64,000 nucleotides of DNA from NCBI GenBank assembly GCA_035624785.1, contig DASPQV010000016.1, positions 52,832-116,831 on the forward strand, given 5' to 3'. This document shows, in pieces, positions 9,911 through 18,141 of the stretch. The DNA comes from JAJZNI01 sp035624785. GTDB lineage: Bacteria; Chloroflexota; Dormibacteria; Aeolococcales; Aeolococcaceae. The notes beneath the pieces were generated by a model. It did no database searches. It saw only the letters and a program-made list of their open reading frames with translations, and was not told the DNA's origin. Numbering within the stretch: the first letter of the stretch is position 1; each line of letters opens with the position of its first letter. The position numbers and the translations under genes are program-made.

Positions 9911-10357
9911 GTGATCGTCAGAATCCCACGTGTGCCCAGCGTCTTCAGCCGGATCATCGCCGGCGAGCTTCCCGGCCACTTCGTCTGGAAGGACGGTGAC
10001 TGCGTCGCGTTCCTCTCCAACCGCCCGGTGCGTCCGGGCCACACCCTCGTCGTGCCACGGCTGGAGGTCGACCGCTGGCTCGACCTCGAGCCCGAGCTGC
10101 TCAGCCACCTCATGTTGGTGGCCCAGAAGCTCGGCACAGCCATCCAGCACGGCTTCGGCGCGGTCAGGGTAGGGCTGACCATCGCCGGCCACGAGGTGCC
10201 CCACGCCCACATCCACCTCGTTCCGATCCACTCGCTGGGGGCCCTCGACTACACGCGGGTGGACCCCGGCCCGCGGGCCGCTGACCTGGAGATGGCCGCC
10301 GAGACCATCAGGGCATCGCTCCGGGCCCTGGGCATCTCCGAGCCGGGCGGCGTCTGA
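9911..10357 (+). CDS. HIT-family nucleotide-binding protein
   Basis: A 148-residue histidine-triad protein, a family of nucleotide hydrolases or transferases acting on substrates such as AMP conjugates or Ap4A. The N-terminal VFSRIIAGELPGHFVWKD, the central PVRPGHTLVVPR, and the triad HAHIHLVP with its upstream LTIAGHEVP are all present in the usual spacing. It starts with GTG. The gene downstream begins only 4 nt after its stop. The exact substrate cannot be deduced. Confidence 0.92.
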   Translation: MIVRIPRVPSVFSRIIAGELPGHFVWKDGDCVAFLSNRPVRPGHTLVVPRLEVDRWLDLEPELLSHLMLVAQKLGTAIQHGFGAVRVGLTIAGHEVPHAHIHLVPIHSLGALDYTRVDPGPRAADLEMAAETIRASLRALGISEPGGV

Positions 10358-10361
10358 CCAG

Positions 10362-10559
10362 GTGGTCATCGTCCGGCCGGCAACGGCCGCCGACCGCGAC
10401 TGGATCGCCACCACGGCGCGGGCACGGTGGCACGGTGACACGGTGGTCTTGGGCGCAAACGTGCACCAGCTCAAGCCCTCGATCCCGCCCACCGGCGATC
10501 AGGGCATCCCCATCCACGACGAGATCGAGCTGGAGCTCGACCTCGGTGGCGGTCAGTAG
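10362..10559 (+). pseudogene. GNAT acetyltransferase remnant with internal deletion
   Basis: A 65-residue frame whose first 30 residues (VRPATAADRDWIATTARARW) match the N-terminal strand-helix of a GNAT enzyme, and whose last 28 (LKPSIPPTGDQGIPIHDEIE) match the very C-terminus of the same GNAT subfamily, which usually ends in LKPxIPxxGxxGIPIRDEIELEL. The roughly 90 residues between, containing the acetyl-CoA loop, are absent, yet the reading frame is kept. The protein cannot form the normal active site. The end overlaps the convergent dinB-like gene by 7 nt. It is either a decayed gene or a mini-protein retained for another role. Confidence 0.6.
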
Positions 10560-11056
10560 CCGACCGCCCCGTCGATCCGTTCCCGGATCAGGTCGGCGTG
10601 GCCGTTGTGGCGGGAATACTCCTCGATAAGGTGGACGAGGATCCAGCGCAGCGAGACCTCCCGGCCTGTCCGCTGGCGCCCCGTGTCATCCAGGCCCCTG
10701 GCCGCCACGATCTCACGGGATCGGCCGCACTCGGCTCGCCAGGCGGCCATGGTGGCGTCCAGGTCGGCCCCGTCGATGTCGTCGAAGTCAGCGTCGGGAT
10801 CCGCCTCGGAGCTGTAGAGGTCGGGCACCTCCTCCCCCATCAGCGTCCGCCGGAACCAGCCGCGCTCCACCTCGGTCAGGTGGCGGACCAGTCCCAGCAG
10901 CGACAGCTTGGAGGGCGCCGCTGCGCGGATTCGCAGCTGCTCGACCGACAGGCCTTCGCACTTGCGGGCCAGGGTGGCACGCTGCCAGTCCAGGAACGAG
11001 ACCAGGGTGGTGCGCTCGTCGGCGACCCGCGGCAGGCTCTCGTAGTCAGCGGTCAC
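10553..11056 (-). CDS. DinB/DUF664 family protein
   Basis: A 167-residue four-helix-bundle protein of the DinB/DUF664 type, enzymes and proteins that often use a three-His metal site, including mycothiol- or bacillithiol-dependent transferases. The first His is in LLGLVRHLTEVERGWF, and the other two in EYSRHNGHADLIRE, in the expected helices. The TLARKCEGLSVEQLRIRA N-terminal stretch is typical of DUF664. The substrate is unknown. It converges on the acetyltransferase remnant. Confidence 0.85.
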   Translation of the reverse strand: MTADYESLPRVADERTTLVSFLDWQRATLARKCEGLSVEQLRIRAAAPSKLSLLGLVRHLTEVERGWFRRTLMGEEVPDLYSSEADPDADFDDIDGADLDATMAAWRAECGRSREIVAARGLDDTGRQRTGREVSLRWILVHLIEEYSRHNGHADLIRERIDGAVGY

Positions 11057-11087
11057 GGGCGTTCATCCAGGTTCCCGGATCCTGGCG

Positions 11088-11675
11088 TCACCGACGGCGT
11101 TCGAGGCTCAGGTCCTGCGCCCCCCGCGCGCTGGGAGGCGGGGGCGGCGGGGGTGGCGTGGCCGGAAGCTCGCCGCGCGATTCCCCGGCCTGGCCGTCTT
11201 TCCGGGTGCCGCCCAGCATCCTCTGGAATATGAACTGGAGGACCAGCGGCAGCAAGATGGCGAAGACCCCGGTCAGGAAGGTGGTCGCGTTGGGCAGGTT
11301 GGCCTCGTTGGAGAGGCCGATGTAGCAGAAGAGGGCGGTCACGAACGAGGCGGCGATGATCACCGACATCCCGCCGATCAGCACCATGTCCTGGTTGATC
11401 TCCGACGCCAGGGCGTGCTCGCTGAAGCGGCGTTGGAAGAGGCGGTAGATCTTGAGGCCGATCCAGCTGTTCAGCATCATCCCGCTGACGAAGGCGAGGA
11501 TTGCGATGGTCCAGCGAAAGGCGGCCAGGTGCCTCTCGATGAAGACTGCGATGTTGACCACGATCAGGCCGACCGGGGTGACGGCGCCCAGCACCGGGAT
11601 CAGCCAGCGGCGGAGCCGGCTGGGGCGCCGCCGAAGCGGGAGGGACAGAGACGGACGCCCGGGGAATCGAGCCAT
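11088..11675 (-). CDS. Multi-pass membrane protein of unknown function
   Basis: A 195-residue protein with a basic N-terminus (SLPLRRRPSRLRRW) and four predicted membrane segments (about residues 26-46, 54-72, 97-120 and 128-150), followed by a Pro-rich cytoplasmic tail containing a run of eight prolines. I recognise no family. TACGCT lies 8 nt before the ATG, with no Shine-Dalgarno, consistent with leaderless expression as a single gene. Confidence 0.6.
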   Translation of the reverse strand: MARFPGRPSLSLPLRRRPSRLRRWLIPVLGAVTPVGLIVVNIAVFIERHLAAFRWTIAILAFVSGMMLNSWIGLKIYRLFQRRFSEHALASEINQDMVLIGGMSVIIAASFVTALFCYIGLSNEANLPNATTFLTGVFAILLPLVLQFIFQRMLGGTRKDGQAGESRGELPATPPPPPPPPSARGAQDLSLERRR

Positions 11676-11784
11676 CGCCCGCTAGCGTAGGCTTTCGCGG
11701 GCCAGTTGAAACGCCGGAGTGGCGCGGCTGCCGCATCGGTCCGTCTACTGGCAAGGCGCACTGGGCACTGGCACAATCAGCCCC

Positions 11785-12192
11785 GTGTCGGAGGTCTCCG
11801 ATCTCGAGCAGGCGGTGGCTGACGCCGTCGAGACGCTGACCGCGCCTGCCGATGCCCATCCGGGCAGCGCCAGGCTGGTGGGCCTCGCGGGCGAGGGGGC
11901 GGTCAGGGCATTGCGGCGGTTCCAGGCGCACCCGGCATCCCGCCGCCCCGGTGAGGGCGGCCCCGACCCTCTCAAGGAGCTCCGCCACGACGTGAGAGCG
12001 GCGGCCCAGACCGTGCTGGCGGAGCTGGAGCTGATTGCGCTGGGCTGGCCCTCCTGGGACGACAGCACCCGTGACGGGATGCTCGGCGAGCTGGCCGACG
12101 CCTGCCGGCTTCTCGACGGGCTGGTGGACCGCTGCGTCGGCGACGGCGAAGCGGGTGTCGGGCCTCCCCCCGAGGCCGGTGGTCCAGCCTGA
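11785..12192 (+). CDS. Hypothetical helical protein
   Basis: A 135-residue, mostly helical acidic protein beginning with GTG (SEVSDLEQAVADAVETLTA). Helices include AAAQTVLAELELIALGW and MLGELADACRLLDGLVDRC. CACAAT lies 7 nt upstream of the GTG with no Shine-Dalgarno. It has no signal peptide or membrane segment and I do not recognise a family. It sits divergent to the membrane protein gene upstream. Confidence 0.5.
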   Translation: MSEVSDLEQAVADAVETLTAPADAHPGSARLVGLAGEGAVRALRRFQAHPASRRPGEGGPDPLKELRHDVRAAAQTVLAELELIALGWPSWDDSTRDGMLGELADACRLLDGLVDRCVGDGEAGVGPPPEAGGPA

Positions 12193-12303
12193 GCTTCCCC
12201 ACCAGGGCGGCCGTGAGAGTGCCCGCAGCTTGGAGAGCGTCAACCGGAGTGGTGGCACCGGGACGCGGATCGGGCCGCGGCCCTGGCCGCGATCCCGTCC
12301 GCC

Positions 12304-13269
12304 TCAGGTGCCGATCTGGTCTGCGGGCACAGTTCCCAGGCGGCCGGCCCGGTAGTCCTCGAAGGCCTGGACAAGCTCGTCCCGGCGGTTCATCACGAAC
12401 GGCCCGTAGGCTGCGACCGGCTCCCGGATCGGCTCGCCGCCAAGGACCAGCGTGTCCAGAGCCGGGGCGCGGCTCTCCTGATCCGGCGACGCTGACAGGG
12501 TCACCCAGTCGCCGGGGCCGAGCACCGCGAGCTGGCCGGTTCGAACCGGCACGCGACGCTCTCCCACGGCTCCCTCGCCCGAGAGCACATAGACCAGAGC
12601 ATTGAAATCGCGGCGCCAGGGCAGCTCGAGCATCGCTCCCGGCGTCAGGGTGGCATGGACCATGGCCATCGGGGTGTGGGTAACCCCGGGGCCCTGGTGG
12701 CCGTCGACGTCGCCGGCTATCACTCGCACCAGGCTCGCCCCATCAGCCGAGGAGACTAGGGTCACTCGCTGGGCGCCGATGTCCTGGTAGCGGGGTGGAA
12801 CCCACTTCTTGGCGGCGGGCAGGTTGACCCAGAGCTGGATCCCATGGAACAGCCCCCCGCTCGCCACCAGCTCCTCGGGAGGCTGCTCGATGTGCAGGAT
12901 GCCGGCACCGGCGGTCATCCATTGGGTGGCGCCGTTGGTGATGAGGCCGCCGCCGCCGGTGGAGTCCCGGTGCCGGAAGGTGCCGTCGATCATGTAGGTG
13001 ACGGTCTCGAAACCGCGGTGGGGATGCCAGGGAGTCCCCTTGGGCTCGCCGGGCGCGTACTCGACCTCTCCCATCTGGTCCATGTGGACGAAGGGGTCGA
13101 GCTGGGCCAGGTCCACGCCGGCGAAGGCGCGCCGCACCGGGAAGCCCTCGCCCTCGAGCCCGGACGGGGCCGAGGTCACGGAGACGACCGGACGGGCGAT
13201 CGATACGGTCCGATCGGGGGTGGAAACACGGGGCAGGACGAGGAGGTCGGGGACGCTGACGGCGGGCAT
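12304..13269 (-). CDS. Pirin-family protein (possible quercetin 2,3-dioxygenase)
   Basis: A 321-residue bicupin of the pirin family. The metal-binding set is in the N-terminal cupin: HMDQMGEVEYAPGEPKGTPWHPHRGFETVTYM gives the HPHRGFE core, followed about 45 residues later by GILHIEQP (His and Glu ligands). The C-terminal cupin has the family's VYVLSGEGAVGERRVPV strands. Pirins can oxidise quercetin or act as redox-sensing regulators; which applies is not visible. The ATG at 13269 is the best start because upstream residues lack family similarity. A divergent methyltransferase gene starts 100 bp away. Confidence 0.92.
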   Translation of the reverse strand: MPAVSVPDLLVLPRVSTPDRTVSIARPVVSVTSAPSGLEGEGFPVRRAFAGVDLAQLDPFVHMDQMGEVEYAPGEPKGTPWHPHRGFETVTYMIDGTFRHRDSTGGGGLITNGATQWMTAGAGILHIEQPPEELVASGGLFHGIQLWVNLPAAKKWVPPRYQDIGAQRVTLVSSADGASLVRVIAGDVDGHQGPGVTHTPMAMVHATLTPGAMLELPWRRDFNALVYVLSGEGAVGERRVPVRTGQLAVLGPGDWVTLSASPDQESRAPALDTLVLGGEPIREPVAAYGPFVMNRRDELVQAFEDYRAGRLGTVPADQIGT

Positions 13270-13368
13270 GGGCTCTCCCGGGTCGGGTGGGTGCTGCTCG
13301 CAGGGTATACCCCAGATCGTTGCTCGGTCAACCATCTCGCCGCCCCAGGCCGATGGGATACTCCGGGC

Positions 13369-14262
13369 GTGACGGTGGAGCGGGCCCGGCGGTCGCGGCA
13401 ACCTCTGGAGGGGGTGATCCTGGGCGACAACCTCGAGGTCCTGAGCCGGCTTCCCGATGGCTGCCTCGACCTGATCTACATCGACCCGCCCTTCGGCAGC
13501 GGGCAGCGACGCCGGCTGGCCTCGATCCGGACGGGGGACGGGGAGCAGACCAGGGTGGGCTTCGGCGGGCGCACCTATCGCTGGAGGACGGTCTCGGTCC
13601 ACGAGTACCGGGACGACCTGGACCTCGACGCCTACCTGGCTTTCCTGGCCCCCCGGCTGACCGAGATGCACCGCGCGCTCGCCCCTCGGGGGTCGCTCTA
13701 CATCCACCTCGACCACCACGCCGTCCACCACGTCCGGCTCCTGCTCGACAGCATCTTCGGCGCAGACCGGTTCCTCAACGAGATCATCTGGGCCTACGAC
13801 TACGGCGGCCGATCCCGCGACCGTTGGGCGCGCAAGCACGACAACATCCTCTGGTACGCGCGGTCGGCGAGCTGGGTCTTCAACCGTGATGCGGTCGACC
13901 GCATTCCCTACCTGGCACCCGGGCTGGTGGGGCTGGAGAAGGCGGCACGCGGCAAGCTGCCCACCGACGTGTGGTGGATGACGATCGTGCCCACCAGCGG
14001 CAGCGAGCGCACCGGTTACCCAACCCAGAAGCCGCTGCGGCTGCTGGAGCGGATCGTCGCGGCATCCAGCAACCCCGGCGATCTGGTCGCTGACTTCTTC
14101 GGCGGCTCAGGCACCACCGCGGTGGCAGCGGCGCGGCTGGGCCGGCGCCACCTCATCGTCGACACCAACCCCGAGGCGGTCCGGATCACCGAGATGCGGC
14201 TGGCCGCGGTGTCCAAGGCGGTTCTCGACCCGGTCAAACCCCAGGGTCACGAGATCGGGTGA
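13369..14262 (+). CDS. Orphan DNA methyltransferase (beta class, adenine-N6 or cytosine-N4)
   Basis: A 297-residue SAM-dependent DNA methyltransferase. The catalytic motif IYIDPPFGSG (Asp39-Phe42) precedes the SAM-binding motif DFFGGSGTTAVAA (Asp242 onward), the order that defines the beta class. TGYPTQKPLRLLERIV and HLIVDTNPEAVRIT are the usual flanking motifs. A GATACT lies 6 nt before the GTG start, indicating a leaderless promoter. No restriction endonuclease or specificity subunit is nearby, so it is probably a solitary regulatory or epigenetic enzyme. It overlaps the radical-SAM gene by 4 nt (GTGA), which is an unusual partner. The recognition sequence cannot be predicted. Confidence 0.9.
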   Translation: MTVERARRSRQPLEGVILGDNLEVLSRLPDGCLDLIYIDPPFGSGQRRRLASIRTGDGEQTRVGFGGRTYRWRTVSVHEYRDDLDLDAYLAFLAPRLTEMHRALAPRGSLYIHLDHHAVHHVRLLLDSIFGADRFLNEIIWAYDYGGRSRDRWARKHDNILWYARSASWVFNRDAVDRIPYLAPGLVGLEKAARGKLPTDVWWMTIVPTSGSERTGYPTQKPLRLLERIVAASSNPGDLVADFFGGSGTTAVAAARLGRRHLIVDTNPEAVRITEMRLAAVSKAVLDPVKPQGHEIG

Positions 14263-15563
14263 GGACTGCTCCGTTGAGCACAGCCACCGAACCGAAAGCC
14301 GTCGAGCCGTTCGTGGTCATGGCCAAGCCCGTCGGCCCGGTGTGCAACCTGGCCTGCGAGTACTGCTATTACCTGTCCAAGCGAGCCCTCTTCCCGCGTG
14401 GTGAGCGCTTCCGGATGAGCGGCGAGGTCCTGGAGGCCTACGTCCGCTGCTTCATCGCAGCGAGCCCCGGCCCGATCGTCCATTTCGTCTGGCACGGCGG
14501 GGAGCCGACCCTGGCCGGGATCGACTTCTACCGCCAGGCGCTGGAGCTGCAGCGCCGTCACCTGCCCGAGGGCTGGACCTGCCTCAACAACCTGCAGACC
14601 AACGGGACGCTGCTGGACGACGACTGGTGCGGCTTCCTTGCCGAGCACCGCTTCACCGTCGGCCTGAGCATCGACGGCCCCGCTCGGCTCCACGACGCCG
14701 GCCGGCCGGACCGTCGGGGACGGCCCAGCCACCGCCGGGTGATGGAGGGGATGCGCGCCCTCCGGGCCCACGGCATCGAGCCCGACATCCTCTGCACCCT
14801 CAACGCGCGGACGGCGGCCGCACCCCTCGAGGTGTACCGCTTCTTCGTCGAGCAACGGGTGCGATGGCTGCAGTTTCTGCCCGTGCTCGCCCGCGACCGG
14901 GCCGGCACTCCCTCCGCCTGGTCGGTGTCCCCGGAGGCGATGGGCACCTTTCTGTGCACCGTCTTCGACGAGTGGATCCGCCACGACGTCGGCAGCCTGG
15001 GGGTGCAGAACTTCCTCGAACCTCTGCTGGTGGTGAGCGGCAGGCCCGCCAACCTCTGCATCATGTCGGAGACCTGCGGCCGCGCCCTGGCCCTCGAGCA
15101 CGACGGCAGCGTCTACTCCTGCGACCACTTCGTGGATACCGGGCACCGCCTCGGCAGCGTCGTCGACGCCGATCTCGGAACCCTCGTCGAGGGACATCGC
15201 CAGACCGCATTCGGAGCTGCCAAGCGCGATTCGCTGCCGCCCGGATGCCTGCGCTGCCAGGTCGGATTCCTCTGCCGCGGTGGCTGTCCCAAGGATCGGT
15301 TCTGGGCGAGCCCCGGCGGCGGTCCGCCTCTCAACGGGCTGTGCGGCGGCTATTACGCCTTCTACAGGCACGCCCTCCCCCACCTCGAGCGCATGGCCGC
15401 GCTGAGCCGCGCCGGACGACCGGTCACCCAGATCATGAGCGAGCTCGAGGCTGAGGAGGCCGAGGAGCGCCGGCGCTGGCGGAACGCCTCGCGCAACGAC
15501 CCCTGCCCCTGCGGCAGCGGGTTCAAGTACAAACGCTGCTGCCTGCCCGCCCGGCGGGACTGA
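14259..15563 (+). CDS. Radical SAM/SPASM protein of anaerobic sulfatase-maturase type with C-terminal SEC-C domain
   Basis: A 434-residue radical-SAM enzyme. The [4Fe-4S] site is Cys29-x3-Cys33-x2-Cys36 (CNLACEYCYY). FVWHGGEPTLAGIDFY, LQTNGTLLDDDWC and VGLSIDGPARLHD follow, all typical of the sulfatase-maturase (anSME) branch, which converts an active-site Cys or Ser to formylglycine. A SPASM region with auxiliary-cluster cysteines (CIMSETCGR, YSCDHF, CLRCQVGFLCRGGCPKDRF) lies in the C-terminal third. The last 20 residues are a SEC-C zinc motif (RNDPCPCGSGFKYKRCC). No sulfatase or RiPP precursor is adjacent, so the peptide substrate is open. The GTG start overlaps the methyltransferase stop by 4 nt, making co-translation likely. 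Confidence 0.9.
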   Translation: MRTAPLSTATEPKAVEPFVVMAKPVGPVCNLACEYCYYLSKRALFPRGERFRMSGEVLEAYVRCFIAASPGPIVHFVWHGGEPTLAGIDFYRQALELQRRHLPEGWTCLNNLQTNGTLLDDDWCGFLAEHRFTVGLSIDGPARLHDAGRPDRRGRPSHRRVMEGMRALRAHGIEPDILCTLNARTAAAPLEVYRFFVEQRVRWLQFLPVLARDRAGTPSAWSVSPEAMGTFLCTVFDEWIRHDVGSLGVQNFLEPLLVVSGRPANLCIMSETCGRALALEHDGSVYSCDHFVDTGHRLGSVVDADLGTLVEGHRQTAFGAAKRDSLPPGCLRCQVGFLCRGGCPKDRFWASPGGGPPLNGLCGGYYAFYRHALPHLERMAALSRAGRPVTQIMSELEAEEAEERRRWRNASRNDPCPCGSGFKYKRCCLPARRD

Positions 15564-15578
15564 TCGGCTGTCCCGGGG

Positions 15579-16526
15579 TCAGTGGCTGAAATCGAGGACG
15601 AGCCGGCCCCGGACTCCGCCCGCCGCGAGCAGCCGGTGAGCCTCCGCCGCCTGCTCCACGGGAAGCACCCGGGCCACCCGCAGGGTGAGAGCGCCGGCCT
15701 CGGCCAGCTCGCGGAGGCGGTCCAGCGCGGCGGTGTTCCGGGCCTCGCGGATCACCTGGATGGGATGGACCCGGATGTCCCTGCCCACCTCGCCGCTCCA
15801 GCCTCGGAGGGTGACCAGCACGCCCCCGCTCCGAATCGCCGCGGCAACCCGCTCGTTGAGCAGGGCACCGTCGGCCACGCCATCGACCCCCTCCGGGACC
15901 AGGGCTCGGATCCGCTCGGCCAGGTGATCTCCTCGCGTCACCACCTCGTCGGCGCCGAGCCGCCGCACCAGGTCCTCATCCATCGGCGACGCATCGGCGA
16001 TCACCCGCGCCGCCGCCACCTTGGCGAGCTGGATCACGTACCCGCCGAAGGCGCCCGCCGCCCCGGTCACCGCCAGCGTCTGGCCCTCCGACCGGCCCAG
16101 GCGCTCCATGGCCAGCGAGGCGGTGAGCCCGTTCATGGGCAGGGTCGACGCCTCCGCGAAGCTGGCTCCCGCCGGGATCCGCGCCACCGACTCGGCTGGG
16201 ACGACGACCTCCTCGGCGTAGGCGCCACCATGGGAACGCGACGCCGGTACCACGATCGCCATCACCGCGTCCCCCACCCGCCAGCCGTGCACACCCGCCC
16301 CGACGGCGCTGATCGTTCCGGCGGCATCCATGCCGGGGACGTGGGGAGGTGAGAGGCCCCGGAAGCGCTGCGGAGGCAACCCGGAGCGGAACGCCAGGTC
16401 GGTGGGATTGACGGCGGCGCAGCGGACGCTGATGCGCACCTCTCCCGGGCCGGGCCACGGCTCGGGCAGCTCCACGACCCGAAGCGCCTCCGGGCCGCCG
16501 AACTCGACGACGCCGACCGCTCGCAC
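15579..16526 (-). CDS. Zinc-independent MDR oxidoreductase (quinone-reductase-like)
   Basis: A 315-residue medium-chain dehydrogenase/reductase. VVEFGGPEALRVVELPEPWP opens the GroES-like domain, CAAVNPTDLAFRSG and VPGMDAAGTISAVGAGV follow, and the Rossmann loop is VTGAAGAFGGYVIQLAK. The structural-zinc cysteines and catalytic-zinc ligands of true alcohol dehydrogenases are missing, so it belongs with NADPH:quinone reductases and related enone reductases. I chose the GTG at 16526, which puts the first conserved strand (VRAVGVVEFGG) at the N-terminus. It converges on the radical-SAM gene and is divergent from trpB. Confidence 0.9.
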   Translation of the reverse strand: MRAVGVVEFGGPEALRVVELPEPWPGPGEVRISVRCAAVNPTDLAFRSGLPPQRFRGLSPPHVPGMDAAGTISAVGAGVHGWRVGDAVMAIVVPASRSHGGAYAEEVVVPAESVARIPAGASFAEASTLPMNGLTASLAMERLGRSEGQTLAVTGAAGAFGGYVIQLAKVAAARVIADASPMDEDLVRRLGADEVVTRGDHLAERIRALVPEGVDGVADGALLNERVAAAIRSGGVLVTLRGWSGEVGRDIRVHPIQVIREARNTAALDRLRELAEAGALTLRVARVLPVEQAAEAHRLLAAGGVRGRLVLDFSH

Positions 16527-16695
16527 GGCGAGAGCATGGCGCAGTGAAGCCGCCCCCTGCCTGGCGGCGCTCGCCCGATCGGCGGTGGCACGCGGGGGCA
16601 CCCGGTTCCCCTAGGATTCCGCCAACCGCCCGAGGCGGCCCGCTCAGGCTGCGTCACGAGCCCTGCGCCCGCCCCACCCACCGAGGAAGCCATCG

Positions 16696-17943
16696 ATGCG
16701 CTGGAGCCTTCCCGTCTCCGAGCTCCCCACCACCTGGTTCAACGTGCTGCCCCGGCTCAAGGAGCCGCTGGCGCCACCCCTCCATCCGGCGACCCGTGAG
16801 CCCGCGGGTCCCGATGACCTGGCCCCGCTCTTTCCCATGGCCCTGATCGCCCAGGAGGTGTCGACCGATCCCTACATCGACATCCCCGGCGAGGTGCTCG
16901 ACGTCCTCCGGCTGTGGCGGCCGACACCGCTCATCCGCGCCGAGCGTCTCGAGAAGGCCCTGGGGACGCCGGCCAGGATCTACTTCAAGGACGAGTCGGT
17001 CTCGCCGGCGGGCTCCCACAAGCCCAACACCGCGGTGCCCCAGGCCTTCTACAACAAGCAGGAGGGGGCCTCGCGGCTGACCACCGAGACCGGCGCGGGC
17101 CAGTGGGGAAGCGCGCTCGCGTTCGCCTCCGCCTTCTACGGGCTGGAGTGCAAGGTCTACATGGTGCGGACCTCCTACAACCAGAAGCCCTACCGCCGGG
17201 TCCTGATCGAGACCTGGGGCGGCTCGGTCGTCCCCTCGCCGGTCGACCAGCCCGAGCACCCGGGGACCCTGGGGATGGCGATCAGCGACGCGGTGCGGGA
17301 CGCCGTCTCACGCGCCGACACCCACTATTCGCTGGGGTCGGTGCTCAACCATGTGCTGCTCCATCAGACCGTGATCGGCCAGGAGGCGCAGGCCCAGCTC
17401 AAGCTCGCCGGGGAGGACCACCCCGACGTGGTGGTGGCCTGCTGCGGCGGTGGTTCCAACCTCGGTGGGATCAGCCTTCCCTTCGTCCCCGACGAGAGGG
17501 TGCGCCTCGTGGCTGCGGAACCGTCCGCGTGCCCGACCCTGACCCGGGGCCGCTACGAGTACGACTTCGGGGACACCGCCGGGCTTACCCCGCTGCTCCT
17601 CATGTACACCCTGGGCCACGACTTCGTGCCGCCCTCGATCCACGCCGGCGGCCTGCGCTACCACGGGGACTCCCCGATCATCTGCAACCTGGTGCACTCC
17701 GGCCGGATGGAGGCCGTCGCCCACCCCCAGTCAGCCACCTTCGACGCAGCGGTCCAGTGGGCCCGCACCCAGGGCACCATCCCCGCCCCCGAGACGGGCC
17801 ACGCCATCCGGGCGGTCATCGACGAGGCCCTCAAGGCCAAGGAGGAGGGCAAGGAGCGGGTGATCCTCTTCAACTATTCGGGCCACGGGCTCCTCGACCT
17901 GTCGGCCTACGACGACTACCACGGTGGGAGGCTGTCGGACTGA
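16696..17943 (+). CDS. trpB: TrpB-like PLP enzyme (TrpB2 type)
   Basis: A 415-residue tryptophan synthase beta-chain-like enzyme of the TrpB2 subgroup. The PLP lysine is Lys109 in SPAGSHKPNTA; TTETGAGQWGSALAFA, a CGGGSNLGG phosphate-binding loop and the long N-terminal LPTTWFNVLPRLKEPLAPPLHP extension are all TrpB2 hallmarks. TrpB2 enzymes convert indole and serine (or O-phosphoserine in some lineages) to tryptophan without needing TrpA. It stands alone here, outside any trp operon. A GAGGAAG Shine-Dalgarno precedes the ATG. Confidence 0.95.
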   Translation: MRWSLPVSELPTTWFNVLPRLKEPLAPPLHPATREPAGPDDLAPLFPMALIAQEVSTDPYIDIPGEVLDVLRLWRPTPLIRAERLEKALGTPARIYFKDESVSPAGSHKPNTAVPQAFYNKQEGASRLTTETGAGQWGSALAFASAFYGLECKVYMVRTSYNQKPYRRVLIETWGGSVVPSPVDQPEHPGTLGMAISDAVRDAVSRADTHYSLGSVLNHVLLHQTVIGQEAQAQLKLAGEDHPDVVVACCGGGSNLGGISLPFVPDERVRLVAAEPSACPTLTRGRYEYDFGDTAGLTPLLLMYTLGHDFVPPSIHAGGLRYHGDSPIICNLVHSGRMEAVAHPQSATFDAAVQWARTQGTIPAPETGHAIRAVIDEALKAKEEGKERVILFNYSGHGLLDLSAYDDYHGGRLSD

Positions 17944-18067
17944 GGGCCCCGGGGAGAAGACCAGCCAGTGGGTGACCGCGGCACGATCCGGGTAGGTGTC
18001 GCGGGTGGGCAGGCGGGTTACGGGCCACGAGCCGGCCCGCGTCGGTGGACCGCCCGGGACAGGAGGT

Positions 18068-18096
18068 TTGATTCGAGGGCCGGGGCTGGGTACCAT
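18068..18096 (+). promoter_or_regulatory. Predicted sigma-70-type promoter of the tmRNA gene
   Basis: TTGATT (18068-18073), a 17-bp spacer and TACCAT (18091-18096). Transcription would start near 18103, giving a 5' leader of about 40 nt that includes the hairpin at 18107-18127 and would be removed from the mature RNA by RNase P. Confidence 0.6.
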
Positions 18097-18106
18097 GGGA
18101 TCGACA

Positions 18107-18127
18107 GGCGGCCGCTTCGCGGCCGCC
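18107..18127 (+). other. Nine-bp GC hairpin in the tmRNA precursor leader
   Basis: The sequence GGCGGCCGC-TTC-GCGGCCGCC (18107-18127) forms a perfect 9-bp stem with a 3-nt loop. It lies between the predicted promoter and the mature tmRNA 5' end. It could be a trpB terminator remnant or a structural element of the pre-tmRNA; it has no T-run. Confidence 0.5.
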
Positions 18128-18141
18128 CGCAATGCACACGA

